The translations under genes and the position numbers were made by a program. From Tranzscheliella williamsii (Eukaryota > Basidiomycota > Ustilaginomycetes > Ustilaginales > Ustilaginaceae), in the NCBI GenBank assembly GCA_023212725.1, contig JALBYF010000095.1, forward strand, positions 1 through 53,326: a stretch of 53,326 nucleotides of DNA. Reading direction: 5' to 3'. The notes beneath the pieces were generated by a model. The model was not told the origin of the DNA and ran no database searches. It saw only the letters and a program-made list of their open reading frames with translations. This document shows, in pieces, positions 11,830 through 21,425 of the stretch. Numbering within the stretch: the first letter of the stretch is position 1; every line of letters begins with the position of its first letter.

Positions 11830-12839
11830 TCAAGTGGGTCGTTCGCCCCGCGGCAAGGACCACTGACAACTGAGGATGAGATTATCGTACCCTCTGCCGT
11901 CAACCTTTTGTCGGGCGCGGTCAGCGTCTTCCCGACTCTCGAAGCTGACGAATGCGTAGCCTTTGCATGCACCAGTTTCCCTGTCTCGTCCGACATATAC
12001 TCGGATGACACGGCCGTATCGGCCGAATAGTTCTCTGAGATCATCATCGTCGGCGTCCTCGCTGAGGTTGGTAACACGCAACGTGGGAAGCTCATCTCTG
12101 GATAGACCAAGACCGCCCATCTTCTCTCCGGCGCCCTTGGCTCCACTGCGCATACTAGGTGGGACGTACTTGCTACCAGCACTGGCCGCAACAGCAGGGT
12201 TAGTGGGGTCCATGGCAGCGAGAGGTGTCATAGAGCCGTCGCCACCATCGGGTGTATCGGCACCAGCGCCGGGAATAGCTTCCAGAGTGTCCTTGTACGG
12301 ACATTTCGTGGTGAAGTGGTCTCCCTTGCAAAGTCGGCAAACAATACGCTTATTGGCGAGTTGTTGACGCATCTTGTCCATGTCATCTACTTCGGGCTCA
12401 GCTGTCTTGTTTCCGGCGCTCATCTTAAGCATCACATTCTCGCCGATCGTTGTCGTAGCTGAGTGCGGGCCGGCACCTTTGCCCTTCTCTTGACCGAACT
12501 TGGTCCATGTCTTCCTCTCTGCTACTTCTTGGTTGACCTTGGTCTTGATCAGTGTCCTCTTGACTCTTCGAGTAATCTGAAGAGAGCGGAGCGATAGTCA
12601 TGAAACCAGTGAGCTAGGCTGAAAGCAGCGGCATAGTCTGGGTTTACGCGCAGATAACTTACCTTGACCTTCTTACCGTCAGCATTGGTCTTGTATTCCG
12701 TGATGACTTTAACGCCGTTGCCCTCATCTCGTTCCTCAATCCGTGGAGCCTCGCCAGATACATCCTCGTCGAATTCATCGGCCCAGATCATGGGTTTGCC
12801 TACGGCCTGCCCAGCCGAGGGAGCCGCTACTGGAGTCAT
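11830..12839 (-). CDS. TIF35: eukaryotic translation initiation factor 3 subunit G
   Basis: Minus-strand exons 12839-12663 and 12576-11830 are separated by an 86-nt intron (GTAAGT donor, TTCAG acceptor) and give 307 residues. eIF3g is an RNA-binding subunit of the eIF3 complex, working in 40S scanning and re-initiation in the cytoplasm. In order: the short acidic N-terminus (IWADEFDED), EYKTNADGKKVK running into ITRRVKRTLIKTKVN across the splice, the family block NQEVAERKTWTKFG, a CCHC knuckle CRLCKGDHFTTKCPYK, the linker YVPPSMR, and a C-terminal RRM with RNP2 LRVTNL and RNP1 KGYAFVSF ending DNLILSCQW. The ATG at 12839 is the first whose sequence looks conserved; in-frame codons continue upstream (to about 13004) without family resemblance. 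Confidence 0.95.
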
Positions 12840-13566
12840 GTTCTTGATGTAAGGTGATTCCGCGATGGACGGTTTCTTTTCCGTGAGACGCTGGCTGCTG
12901 CGATATCGATGCCGAGAAAATATGTTTTTATGCGAGATAAGGGGCTGAGCGCCTGTGATGGTGGAGCAACAAGGTATCCACCAAGAGAGCTGAGTCTTGT
13001 TCATGAACGCGCAAGGCGTTGCCTGCGATCTGGAAACCCCATATCCTTCGCAGGCAGTTCAGCCTCTGGCTCAATTTTTTGCTCAGCCCATGTCTCTTCT
13101 GCTCTCGCCCAACGCCTAATAAATGTCGCACGAGTATTACAAACTATAGACTGCTCAAGATGTTAGATTTAACCAAGGATTCCTTTTTCTGGCTTCATTT
13201 GTCCATAGCGGATCCGAGATCAGACATGCTCGCCCGCCTTGATTTGTGGTTGGAAGAATCGAAAAAGTGCAGCGAGCGGACAGAAAAAAACCAGGATCCT
13301 CAAGTAACTATCAGCTAGCCCATCATCAATCGCAGGTCGACAACCAGCATTGCCGCAAGCTGGCAGTCAAAGTAGCTACTGCATCCTTCGTCGCGGCTCG
13401 CTTCCGCTTCTGTGGAAGTATCATCAGTTTCTTTCCAGTCCAGTCACTCTTACCTTTCAAAACCTCCTGCGCACAAGGCCTCGGTCCGACTTCGATCTTC
13501 TCTAACGTACCGAAAGGGCTGCACAACATCACATCGTTCCTAGCTCACATTATAGCGCTTATACTA
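12840..13566. other. divergent promoter region, eIF3g / mL57
   Basis: 727 bases between the two starts. Open frames run into it from both genes but are not conserved. A long 5' UTR or an upstream non-coding exon is possible on either side. Confidence 0.45.
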
Positions 13567-14457
13567 ATGGCAGGTCGAAGGGCATCCGAAGCTCTGCTTC
13601 AGCTCGCTCGAAAAGCTCGAGGAGTGGGCTCGACAAAGAGTACCTATATTCCAACTGACATTCTTGTAGCTGCGCAAGCCTCCTCGAGCACTTCGCTTCC
13701 GCCAATCCGTGGGCTCACATCGGCAACCAAGCGACAGACCTGTCTTCCAGGCCGTACTGAAACCCCCTCGAATCAGCCGCAATTACAGCGGGGCGCACAT
13801 ACTCTACCACCGTCTCTTCACTTCTCACAGGATTCGTCCGGTGCAGATGTCCCACGCTCGCCGTCGCTCGGGTCGGATGTCTCTCCCGAACAAATCTTAT
13901 CTCACTTTTCGCAGCCGCCGTTTGACAATGTCAAGCTTCTCGGAGACAACGCAGAACTGGCAAGCCGTGCCATGACCCACGAGAGCTACAAGTATGCCAA
14001 GGAAGGTCATAACCGCAGGCTTGCCTTCTTGGGACGCCGAACGCTTAAAATGTTCACTACCCTCTTTCTCCACTCGCGACTACAATCCTCTCAAAAAGAC
14101 TCAGCATCGTACAAATACATCAGCAATGTGCTGGAATCGCCATCCGGTGTAGACTCTATCCTCATCACACATCGGTTGGGTGACAAGATCGGCAGGCAGC
14201 TGGGACTGGAGAAAGTCATGCGATGGACCCCGGCCGTTACGGAGGGTCAGCTAGGGCCCAGAGAGACGGGCCTCTTCAAGGTCAGGGGTGTTTGTGTCGA
14301 AGCTTTAATTGGGGCCATCTACCATGAGATGGGAGCACATGAAGCAAACAGTTTCTTCCACCGCTTTGTACTTCCTACACTTCTAGAAGAGGGATTTCCT
14401 GGGCCGGTACCAGAAGCACTAAAGCAAGGCGTTAGCACTCCTTTCTCCAACGCATGA
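13567..14457 (+). CDS. MRPL15: mitochondrial large ribosomal subunit protein mL57 (RNase III-fold)
   Basis: Single exon, 296 residues. The first ~25 residues (MAGRRASEALLQLARKARG) are basic, Ser/Ala/Leu-rich and free of acids, as expected for a mitochondrial presequence, and this is why ATG 13567 is preferred over the in-frame extension to 13246. Residues from about 115 form a class-I RNase III-like domain: NAELASRAMTHESYKYA, HNRRLAFLGRRTLKMF, ITHRLGDKIGRQLGL, and FKVRGVCVEALIGAIYHEMG. In active RNase III the block reads NERLEFLGDAVL; here the catalytic acids of that block are replaced (Ala for Glu, Arg for Asp), as expected of the structural mitoribosomal paralogues. mL44 is an alternative, but no C-terminal double-stranded RNA-binding domain is present, which favours mL57. 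Confidence 0.85.
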   Translation: MAGRRASEALLQLARKARGVGSTKSTYIPTDILVAAQASSSTSLPPIRGLTSATKRQTCLPGRTETPSNQPQLQRGAHTLPPSLHFSQDSSGADVPRSPSLGSDVSPEQILSHFSQPPFDNVKLLGDNAELASRAMTHESYKYAKEGHNRRLAFLGRRTLKMFTTLFLHSRLQSSQKDSASYKYISNVLESPSGVDSILITHRLGDKIGRQLGLEKVMRWTPAVTEGQLGPRETGLFKVRGVCVEALIGAIYHEMGAHEANSFFHRFVLPTLLEEGFPGPVPEALKQGVSTPFSNA

Positions 14458-14606
14458 ATGGGGATAAGACCGAATTGAACGCTTTTCGACATGTCAACAC
14501 ACCGACACTACCGCTCAGCACAACATAATATCACAAATCAACCTGTATCAGTACTTGACAGCACCATTGCAGTTTACCATCGCAGACTGTTCATGATTGG
14601 CTACGA

Positions 14607-16397
14607 TCACGAGCGACCTGCGTCAACATGCTGTTGCACAAGAGTCCAACAATTGCGCATGCCTGTGCCCATGCTCTCGGCCTCTACTTTATTTGCTGAC
14701 GCCCATTTCCGCGGCGCCTTGTGGTCGAAGCCGTTCCCAAAATTCCTGTTCTTGACGCCATTCTCGTCGAGTGTATTGTCGCTTGAGATGTGTGTCCCAG
14801 TTCTGTCGGAATCATCAACACTGAGCAAGTGGACATGCATTACGAGCTGAAGATGGGAAAAAATGTGGGTAATGCTGCCAAGCGCCCTCTTGTGTTTGAC
14901 CGCTACTTCTCTCTTCTCCGTAGCCAGAATTGCATCGGCATACTTCACAGCCAGCTGGTCCTGCCTGCTCCCTTTAAAGAGATCGTACTGACTGGCCTGA
15001 CCCGCTCCTGCCTCGATGGTAGAGATGGTGAGGCTAGGGAATTGCCACATACTTGCGAGAAGGCCCGTCTTAGGTCGCTGCTCGATCAAAAATGTGCTCT
15101 CTGTCCTACGTCCTTTATCGCGTTTCTCTAATACGCAGACAATGCATTCCTCCCGGCGGATGCTTTTCTTCGCCACTTTCATGGGGAATGCTCTGACGTG
15201 GACTCCCACCCTCTTTTCCAGATCTTCCAGTTCAGGCTTCTGATCCTCCGCACCGACCGCAAGACGAGCCTTCATGCCCTGGCCGAAAGAGAGAGTGGTT
15301 TGACGGGATTTTCCTGCGGGTTGTTTTATGGCCTTGCCGGCTGTGTTGTTGGTATTGCTCTGGTCTTCGAAAGTCATGGGCTCGCACAGTGGACATAGGT
15401 CCTCGATATCTTCCACTGCTGCTGTGGGCAAGGAAGCGATGGCTTCACTGCGAGCCAAGCAGGTAGATTGAATCGGGCAAGCGCCGCAGAGGGGTGTTGG
15501 CGTACAGATAGTGCTACCTAGTTCCATTAGCGCTTGGTTCCATTGCCCTGGAACCCTGCTCAGTTTGTCCTTGAATGTGTTCTTGCCCTCCGTATATGCT
15601 GTAGCAGCACTTTCCACGAGAACCTTCGCTGCTGCCCAAAGAACATCGGTAGTCGATTTTGCTTTAGGATTGGCATGGAGGGCCATTTGCCGTGACAAGA
15701 CTCTGGCCACATTACCATCCAAGATAGGAACAGCATGACCGAAGACAATCGAAGAGATAGCACCGGCCGTGTAGGGACCCACTCCGGCCACGTTTTTCTC
15801 CAGCAATTGTGGGCTTTGCGGCAATAAGCCCTGCATTTCGGGGTCGTGGACGACCTTTTTGGCTGCAGTATGAATCCTCGTGGCCCGACTGTAGTATCCG
15901 AGGCCACGCCAGGCGGCCAAAACGTCTTCGGCTTCAGCGGCAGCCAGCGCCTCGATTGTCGGCCATTTTGACATCCAGTTGAGCCAGTAAGACTTGACTG
16001 TCTCGACTCGAGTTTGCTGCAGCATGATTTCAGATATCCAGACTTGATATGCTCTCACCTTAAGTGCCGACCTGGCCTCAGCTGGGGAGGAGAAGGTCGC
16101 CGGGTCAACCCACTCGAGCCTCCATGGCATTTCTCGTTTAGATGAGATGCCCTCGAACCAGTTCAACAGCGATAGTAGCCCCTCCTTATGCTCGAGAAGC
16201 CTGGGACGGTGATATCTGAGTGCGTGCTTTCTCGCTGGGAGAGCAGCAGCACGCTGCGAACAAGCCGGTGGCTTGCCTCCTACATCTACGAAGAGCGAGT
16301 AAAACGAAATCTTGATTGCTTTCTTTGACGGCTGTGCCTCAAAATCGCTGTCATCTGAGTCGACCCTTTTTCTGGAAATCTTGTTAGCCGTTGTCAT
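14607..16397 (-). CDS. MYH1: A/G-specific adenine DNA glycosylase (MutY homologue)
   Basis: Single exon, 596 residues, nuclear and/or mitochondrial base excision repair enzyme removing adenine paired with 8-oxoguanine. The N-terminus has a basic KRVDSDD stretch. The glycosylase domain contains PWR at 91-93, catalytic Glu123 in SEIMLQQTRVE, helix-hairpin-helix LLEKNVAGVGPYTAG (198-212), catalytic Asp227 in PILDGNVARV, and the Fe-S cluster cysteines C298, C304, C307, C313. The C-terminal NUDIX-like 8-oxoG recognition domain shows FLIEQRP, GLLASMWQFP and the HIFSHLQL motif. The spacing of the first two cluster cysteines is five residues, not the usual six. The segment around residues 38-60 is poorly conserved and might hide an unspliced intron, although no strong donor is present. 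The gene ends 149 bases from the convergent mL57 gene. Confidence 0.93.
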   Translation of the reverse strand: MTTANKISRKRVDSDDSDFEAQPSKKAIKISFYSLFVDVGGKPPACSQRAAALPARKHALRYHRPRLLEHKEGLLSLLNWFEGISSKREMPWRLEWVDPATFSSPAEARSALKVRAYQVWISEIMLQQTRVETVKSYWLNWMSKWPTIEALAAAEAEDVLAAWRGLGYYSRATRIHTAAKKVVHDPEMQGLLPQSPQLLEKNVAGVGPYTAGAISSIVFGHAVPILDGNVARVLSRQMALHANPKAKSTTDVLWAAAKVLVESAATAYTEGKNTFKDKLSRVPGQWNQALMELGSTICTPTPLCGACPIQSTCLARSEAIASLPTAAVEDIEDLCPLCEPMTFEDQSNTNNTAGKAIKQPAGKSRQTTLSFGQGMKARLAVGAEDQKPELEDLEKRVGVHVRAFPMKVAKKSIRREECIVCVLEKRDKGRRTESTFLIEQRPKTGLLASMWQFPSLTISTIEAGAGQASQYDLFKGSRQDQLAVKYADAILATEKREVAVKHKRALGSITHIFSHLQLVMHVHLLSVDDSDRTGTHISSDNTLDENGVKNRNFGNGFDHKAPRKWASANKVEAESMGTGMRNCWTLVQQHVDAGRS

Positions 16398-16763
16398 GCC
16401 ACAGAATGCTTCCAGCGCCGAGCTTCTCTTCTGTAAGCGCCTGGCACTGTACAGCTATGCAACACCTTTATGGCCAAAGCCGTGTCTAACAGCACTGCAG
16501 AAAGGCAGAAAGGCAAACCCGGTTCGGAGGATTCAATTTTTCAGCTTCGGACAAGTCATGATGTTGTTCTCTATCGCGCGTCGCGTTAATCGCAACGGTC
16601 TTGGTGGGGACCTAACAGGAACCTGATCGACAGCTGCCATCCCACTCTACATACACACTGGAAGCGTAACGTTATAGGATACATTCACACTTTCACGGTC
16701 AGCGAATCGGTCGAATATGAGCGGAGTCGTGAAAGGAGGACGACGAAGCGGGAGACTTTAGGC
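16398..16763. other. spacer between MYH1 start and the next minus-strand gene
   Basis: 366 bases containing the MYH1 promoter and the 3' end of the uncharacterised gene at 16764. No further feature recognised. Confidence 0.45.
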
Positions 16764-17720
16764 TCATAGTCCATTTGCTGCAGCCGTCTCGTGCATCTCT
16801 TCCTGCGAAGTTAGGTCGCAGACTTCCACATCTGGTTGCTCTGCCAGCGACTGAGTAGCTGGATTCGAGCTTAAGCTCTCGAAAAGAAGTTCGCAGCGAT
16901 CTTTGGTGCGGGCCAGGGCCGTCTGAAGAGGAACATTGTTCCTGCTGCTGCTGGTACCGACCGCAAGGGCATCGAGAACGAATTCCCAGCTAACGCTCTT
17001 GTGTAAGTCTTTAGCGCCGGTAGCATCCATGTTTGGTCGATGCCCGGAGGTTTTCGGGGCGGGTGAAGGCGGTGGACATTCTAGAGATGTTGCTGTTGAT
17101 GCACCAAGGTCAGGTTTCCGGGGCCTCCCGACCTTCCTCCTACCATCCGGGAAAGATCCGAGTGAGACCCTTTTCACCTCTCGAACAAAGACAGCTAACC
17201 TTTCTTGAAGCACCGTAGCAATATTGATTGTAGTCTTTTCGATGAATTCATTGCGGCTTTGCAGCAAGGTCCCGTCTGGCAAGAAATGGCTCTCTTGCAC
17301 CTCTAAGTTCGCGCATCCGTTTTGGGCGGATACTTCATCATAAAGCGACTCGACTTCACGCTTGGCGACGTCAGGCGGATTAGGGCCGGGCGATGGTAGG
17401 TGTTTGAGCAGCTTTGGCCATGCAAGTGAGCTTATGAGCGGATTGGCGTGGAGCCGTTGTAGTTCGAGTTGTTTCCGCTTCGCCTTGTACAACTCATGCG
17501 AAACGAACCCGCGTGCAAGAAGGCGCTTTTCTCTGTGCTGACTTCGCAAAGATACCGGAGGCAGCCTGAAGCTCGCCAGTAGCGCTATTAAGCGCGACCT
17601 TTGACGTTGGCGCGACCTGTTTGGTTGCCTCGGAGCAGCCGGAATGGTATTGCTCGCGGGGCGCGGACCGGGTGCCCGAGCAGCGTGCGTGCTCTCCGCC
17701 CCACTATGACTTGCGCACAT
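16764..17720 (-). CDS. uncharacterised protein with AT-hook-like motif
   Basis: An uninterrupted 318-codon frame from an ATG, convincing by length and by lying in an otherwise empty interval, but I do not recognise the family. It has a very basic, Pro/Arg-rich N-terminus (RSRQRQRSR), a probable helical middle (VSHELYKAKRKQLELQRL, then NEFIEKTTINIATVLQERL), an AT-hook-like RRKVGRPRKP near residue 200, and a Ser/Pro-rich acidic C-terminus. A nuclear, chromatin-associated role would fit the AT-hook but is only inference. A possible 51-nt in-frame intron (donor GTAGGA, branch CTGAC, acceptor AACAG) would remove exactly the AT-hook, so that motif should be treated with caution. Confidence 0.55.
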   Translation of the reverse strand: MCASHSGAESTHAARAPGPRPASNTIPAAPRQPNRSRQRQRSRLIALLASFRLPPVSLRSQHREKRLLARGFVSHELYKAKRKQLELQRLHANPLISSLAWPKLLKHLPSPGPNPPDVAKREVESLYDEVSAQNGCANLEVQESHFLPDGTLLQSRNEFIEKTTINIATVLQERLAVFVREVKRVSLGSFPDGRRKVGRPRKPDLGASTATSLECPPPSPAPKTSGHRPNMDATGAKDLHKSVSWEFVLDALAVGTSSSRNNVPLQTALARTKDRCELLFESLSSNPATQSLAEQPDVEVCDLTSQEEMHETAAANGL

Positions 17721-18141
17721 TATCTAGCGCACCGTCAGTCCGGGCAAACATGGCTGTCCTACCTGTTTTGCTTGCGTGTGCGACTGACTTCTGATTAGTC
17801 TATAGAGCCTGTAGAGGTCAATGTTCGTTAAGAGGAAGTGACTACCTTCTGATTGCTGCTTGGACGTAGTGTGACATTTATTGGTAGCTCAGGGTCCAAA
17901 GCTTGCCAAGCGAGAAAACTTACGGCCGAAAGAGTTGCGAAAAGAAGTTGTTCCAGATGGCCTCAAGATTAAGCATGCACTGACCATGTACCCACCCGTA
18001 TACGGGTGTTGCTACCTTCTTTCTTCATCTACCATCCTTCGTTTGCTACACCACGTAAAGCTAATCGCTTCCGCTTTGCGCAGGCCAGAGGCAGCTTACC
18101 GTTTCGAAGGATAGCACGCGGCGTGCGAAAGCCCTATCGTC
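17721..18141. other. divergent promoter region, uncharacterised gene / OST4
   Basis: 421 bases between two starts. I see no TATA box or other defined element. Confidence 0.45.
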
Positions 18142-18388
18142 ATGATTAGCGATGTCACCTTGTCGGCGCTCGCCAACTGGCTTGGCAGCCTCACTATGAT
18201 CCTCATCGTAGTGTACCATGTACGTCGCCCTGTCTCCACGTCTCACGTAGTGTGTTCGACGGGCAAGCTTCTCAGTGCGTGCGCAACATCTGACATCGTT
18301 TTGTGCTATTGTTCCGTCCCTACAGGCGCTCAGTGTAAATGTGAAACGCAATCAAGAGGCCGGCCGAAGATTGGCAACATCATCGTAA
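18142..18388 (+). CDS. OST4: oligosaccharyltransferase subunit Ost4 (mini-membrane protein)
   Basis: Two exons, 18142-18219 (26 codons) and 18326-18388 (20 codons plus stop), separated by a 106-nt intron with GTACGT donor and CTACAG acceptor, encode 46 residues. Ost4 is a single-helix ER protein that stabilises the Stt3/Ost3 part of the complex that N-glycosylates nascent proteins. The N-terminus MISDVTLSALANWLG and the hydrophobic SLTMILIVVYH match the family pattern (yeast Ost4: MISD.. followed by a helix ending in IYH). Exon 2 supplies a short basic tail, ALSVNVKRNQEAGRRLATSS. The unspliced frame runs on for 143 codons with no similarity to anything, so the splice is strongly preferred. 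Confidence 0.88.
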
Positions 18389-19636
18389 AGCCCGACGACG
18401 CTATCTCGTTCCAGAACCTGCTTGCAATCTTTGATATGGCCCACACAAGTACCACAGCCTGGTTTATGCGCCGCCGTTCGACTCCTACACTTGTCTGCAA
18501 GCGACCGCCATTGTTATTGCGGCAGAGCGTGTACCTTATACCTCCAGCAAATCCTTCGTTTTGGCTGCCGTAATGTCCTTCTGCCACAGCTGACATGGTT
18601 GATTCCGTTGCTTTCAGCTACTGACGGATTCAGGGGGCCAATTCACTTGACACCGCGCAATAGGAGGTTCCCATTCGATCTCTCATACTCGTGATTCTTA
18701 GAGAGATTCTATGACTCTGAAGCGTGTTTCTGCTGACTGACCCCACCACAGCGACGTCGTTCTATCAGCCACGTCCCCTGGATCTGCAGCACCATCCTCC
18801 ACCCATCTCCAACAAGAATGCTATGCAACCACCGCCGCCACCAAGGGTTGGCCACGCCTCCCTACAGCTCCTGTATCTCGTTTCTCTTGGGCGACGAGGG
18901 CATACTGTGCGAATTGTTACGAAATGGGGAATATGCGAGGGCCGTCTGCCCACCCCACACTTCCAGCTCCCTGGCCGCTCAGGCATTCAATAGGCAAAAC
19001 GACTGTAGGGTGCAGAAGGATTGTGTGGTCCAAAAACGCGAACAACGTGAATATTAGCCCTTCTGTTGCTCCTCCAATCATGCCAACAACGGCTGAAACA
19101 CGCGCTAGGACCACTCGTAGGATCTGCAGGCTCTCTTCGGGACCGTCAGGCCCCGCTCTCTCTCCCATAGGCACTGGCAGCAAGAGATCTCTTGTCGGCC
19201 ACAGGCGCGTCAGGGTGGAGGCTCCGTTACCTGTTACAACAGGGCCAAAGATCTTGATCAGCCGGGAGAGACTCGCGTGCCGATGTTCGAAAGACAGTTG
19301 GCCTGGTTTTGCATGGCACAAAATGCGAAGTCGCCTTTGCAGCCCCTAAGATGGTCGGGAACTGGAAGACTACATACGCTGTCGTCGTGCATCTGGTGGC
19401 AAGCAACTCTCGCATACTATGTGTCCTGTGAACCTGATCTAGACATCTCTGAGGGGTCGACCCCAGTGACGAGGTGGCGAAACAATTTGATGATCAACAA
19501 GCGATATGGTCACTCCATCCCACCGTCATCTGCTCAAGCTACGTCTCTCCACAAATGCGGGTCTTGTCTGCATCATGTCTGTGACCTCGCAAGAAAACTC
19601 TTGTGTAAAACAGTTTGCAACCGAGTGAGGCATGGT
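18389..19636. other. unassigned spacer between OST4 and NDUFB8
   Basis: 1248 bases between two convergent genes, longer than other convergent spacers here. The longest open frames (19321-18917 on the minus strand and 18924-19349 on the plus strand) overlap each other. The minus one contains a hydrophobic stretch after MGERAGPDGPEESLQ but resembles no family I know. No confident gene. Confidence 0.4.
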
Positions 19637-20359
19637 CTACTCTTCATCTTCATCATCATCACTCTTGTCGAAAGCGCCTTCCTTGAAAGCCTGTTAGCAC
19701 AAGAAGATTAAAAGCGGATTAGCTGGATGTAGTCAAGGTCGCACTTGACGTGAAGCCGACCGGACTTACAGCAACCTGGGAGCCTCCTAGCTCATCGGCG
19801 AGTCCCTCACGTGGATAGGTCTGCATTGCGAAACATGAAGGTGACGTTAGTGGGACGATAGAGTGCTAGAGGTCTTCGGCACAAAGTAACTCACTCTGGG
19901 AAGAGCCGGCTTCTCCGGAGTGGCAGCGTAGACCGTTGAGCCAAAGAGCACTACGACTCCGATCGCAACCAGAAACTGCCGAACGGCGGAAGAAGCCGAT
20001 ACGGCATGGACATCTGGCGCCCAGACGGAGAGGACATCATCTTGCTCGTGAGGCTGTACAGAAGCGATATGTGGGGCTGTGGTCAGCAGGAGCAAAATGA
20101 TCACAAACAGAGACGCGAGAGTACGCACTGTTTCGCCGAAGTTCCTCTTCTCTTGCGGGTCCCACCACTTCGGGGTGTATTTACGAGTCTGATAGCTGAC
20201 GAAGGGAAGATCAGGATAATCTCCAAGCTGAGGATCTTTCTCGCTCTGTTGTGCTAGCAACGATGTTGACGACGAGAATTGCCGAGCTGCGGAAGTAGAG
20301 GAATGCAGAGCAACGACCGAGCGAGAAGCCCCCGCTACGGCTGTTCGTAAGAGCGACAT
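19637..20359 (-). CDS. NDUFB8: NADH:ubiquinone oxidoreductase (complex I) subunit NDUFB8
   Basis: Minus-strand exons 20359-20129, 20053-19895, 19820-19770 and 19690-19637 give 164 residues. This is an accessory subunit of the membrane arm of mitochondrial complex I. The first ~35 residues (MSLLRTAVAGASRSVVALH, then AARQFSSS) form a mitochondrial presequence. Family blocks follow: DPQLGDYPDLPFVSYQTR, PKWWDPQEKRNFGE, EQDDVLSVWAPD, one transmembrane helix near 100-122 (FLVAIGVVVLFGSTVYAA), PEKPALPR, and TYPREGLADELGGSQVA. The tail is acidic (DKSDDDEDEE). Introns are 75, 74 and 79 nt; removal of each restores a conserved junction (NFGET-PHEQDD, LPR-TYPREG, QVA-AFKEGA). Intron 1 is in frame and stop-free. 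Confidence 0.93.
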
Positions 20360-21425
20360 GATTGCACGAAGGACTGGGTATTGGTAGCGAGGATGGTCAG
20401 AACTATGGAGTCTATCGAGTCCTCAAGATTGACCGAGCCGACCGAGTGGGTCGAAGCGGAGGCCCAGAAAGCCTAGCACAGCTAGTCGGCCCTTGGTGAT
20501 CGAAACCCTAAAGCGGGCTCGACAGAGTTATTGATTGATCTACGCCAGCTGCTCTTGTTCGGTGCTACAGATTTTATATCTTCCTTACTAAGCTCCTAAA
20601 AATACATATAGGTACTGGTCTTATGTATATTCAGATGCGAAAGATACGAATTTCAGATGTGTGATTATGGACTTCAAAAATAATAGTGCCTTGCGACAGA
20701 AGATAATGCGTTAAGATGAGGGTAATAGATCGACATAGTATCGAGGATGTGTTTTTGTACTACTGATCAATACACAAAATGTGGTTATTTAAAGCATCGT
20801 CAGCGTTAATATAAGTTGAACGTGTGTCGTGTCGCAGGGCATTAATCTGTTCCCCTGAAATAGTGTATTGTTCTGTGTCAGAGCACAAGCCAGTAAGACA
20901 ACTTGACGGTGGGTCAGACGCGATGCGACTCGGGCTTCGGTTCGATTTACTGGCTGAGACGGTTTGCTGGTGATATCGTATCCAGCTACTTGAGTTGATC
21001 GCATACCCAATTTCTTCAGCCATCAACGCTTGCCTAACTCCGGGACTTTCCACCACCACCATCACTGCAGTCATCACCACCATCTTCATTACGCCTCTGA
21101 ACCTAGCATCGAACCGGCTCGAGCACTAGCTTGCACCATCTTGTGACCTTACGATACCGCCTAAAACCAGTTTTTGCTTCTACGGAAATCCCTTCGTCCG
21201 CGTGAACTCGACTTCTCTTACTACCCCAAAACATAGATCGCATCGCATTGCTGTCTAGCACCAAAGTCGTCGCATCCTGCATCTACCTCAGTCGCTGCAT
21301 TTTGCACTACCTTAGTCACGGTAATTACCCTGGTGCTCGGGACTCTCAAGCACAGCGACAAAGATTTCCTCGTTCGCCCCTGAAAGCATTTGCCGATTTC
21401 TTGCGCCTTTCTATCGCTCGCAAGT
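20360..21425. other. divergent promoter region, NDUFB8 / PP2A
   Basis: 1066 bases. The part at about 20560-20780 is locally AT-rich. The pyrimidine-rich 21140-21425 probably forms the PP2A 5' UTR. No gene recognised. Confidence 0.45.

Noticed and set aside
13246..13566. N-terminal extension of the mL57 frame
   Set aside because: The extension is not conserved in style and would bury the clear mitochondrial presequence that starts at 13567.
18142..18573. Unspliced 143-codon frame starting at the OST4 ATG
   Set aside because: Only the first 26 codons resemble a known protein; the rest is intron and 3' sequence once the Ost4 splice is recognised.
20760..21089. 109-codon minus frame upstream of PP2A
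   Set aside because: Low-complexity Met/Val start, then sequence without similarity; it lies in the probable PP2A promoter.
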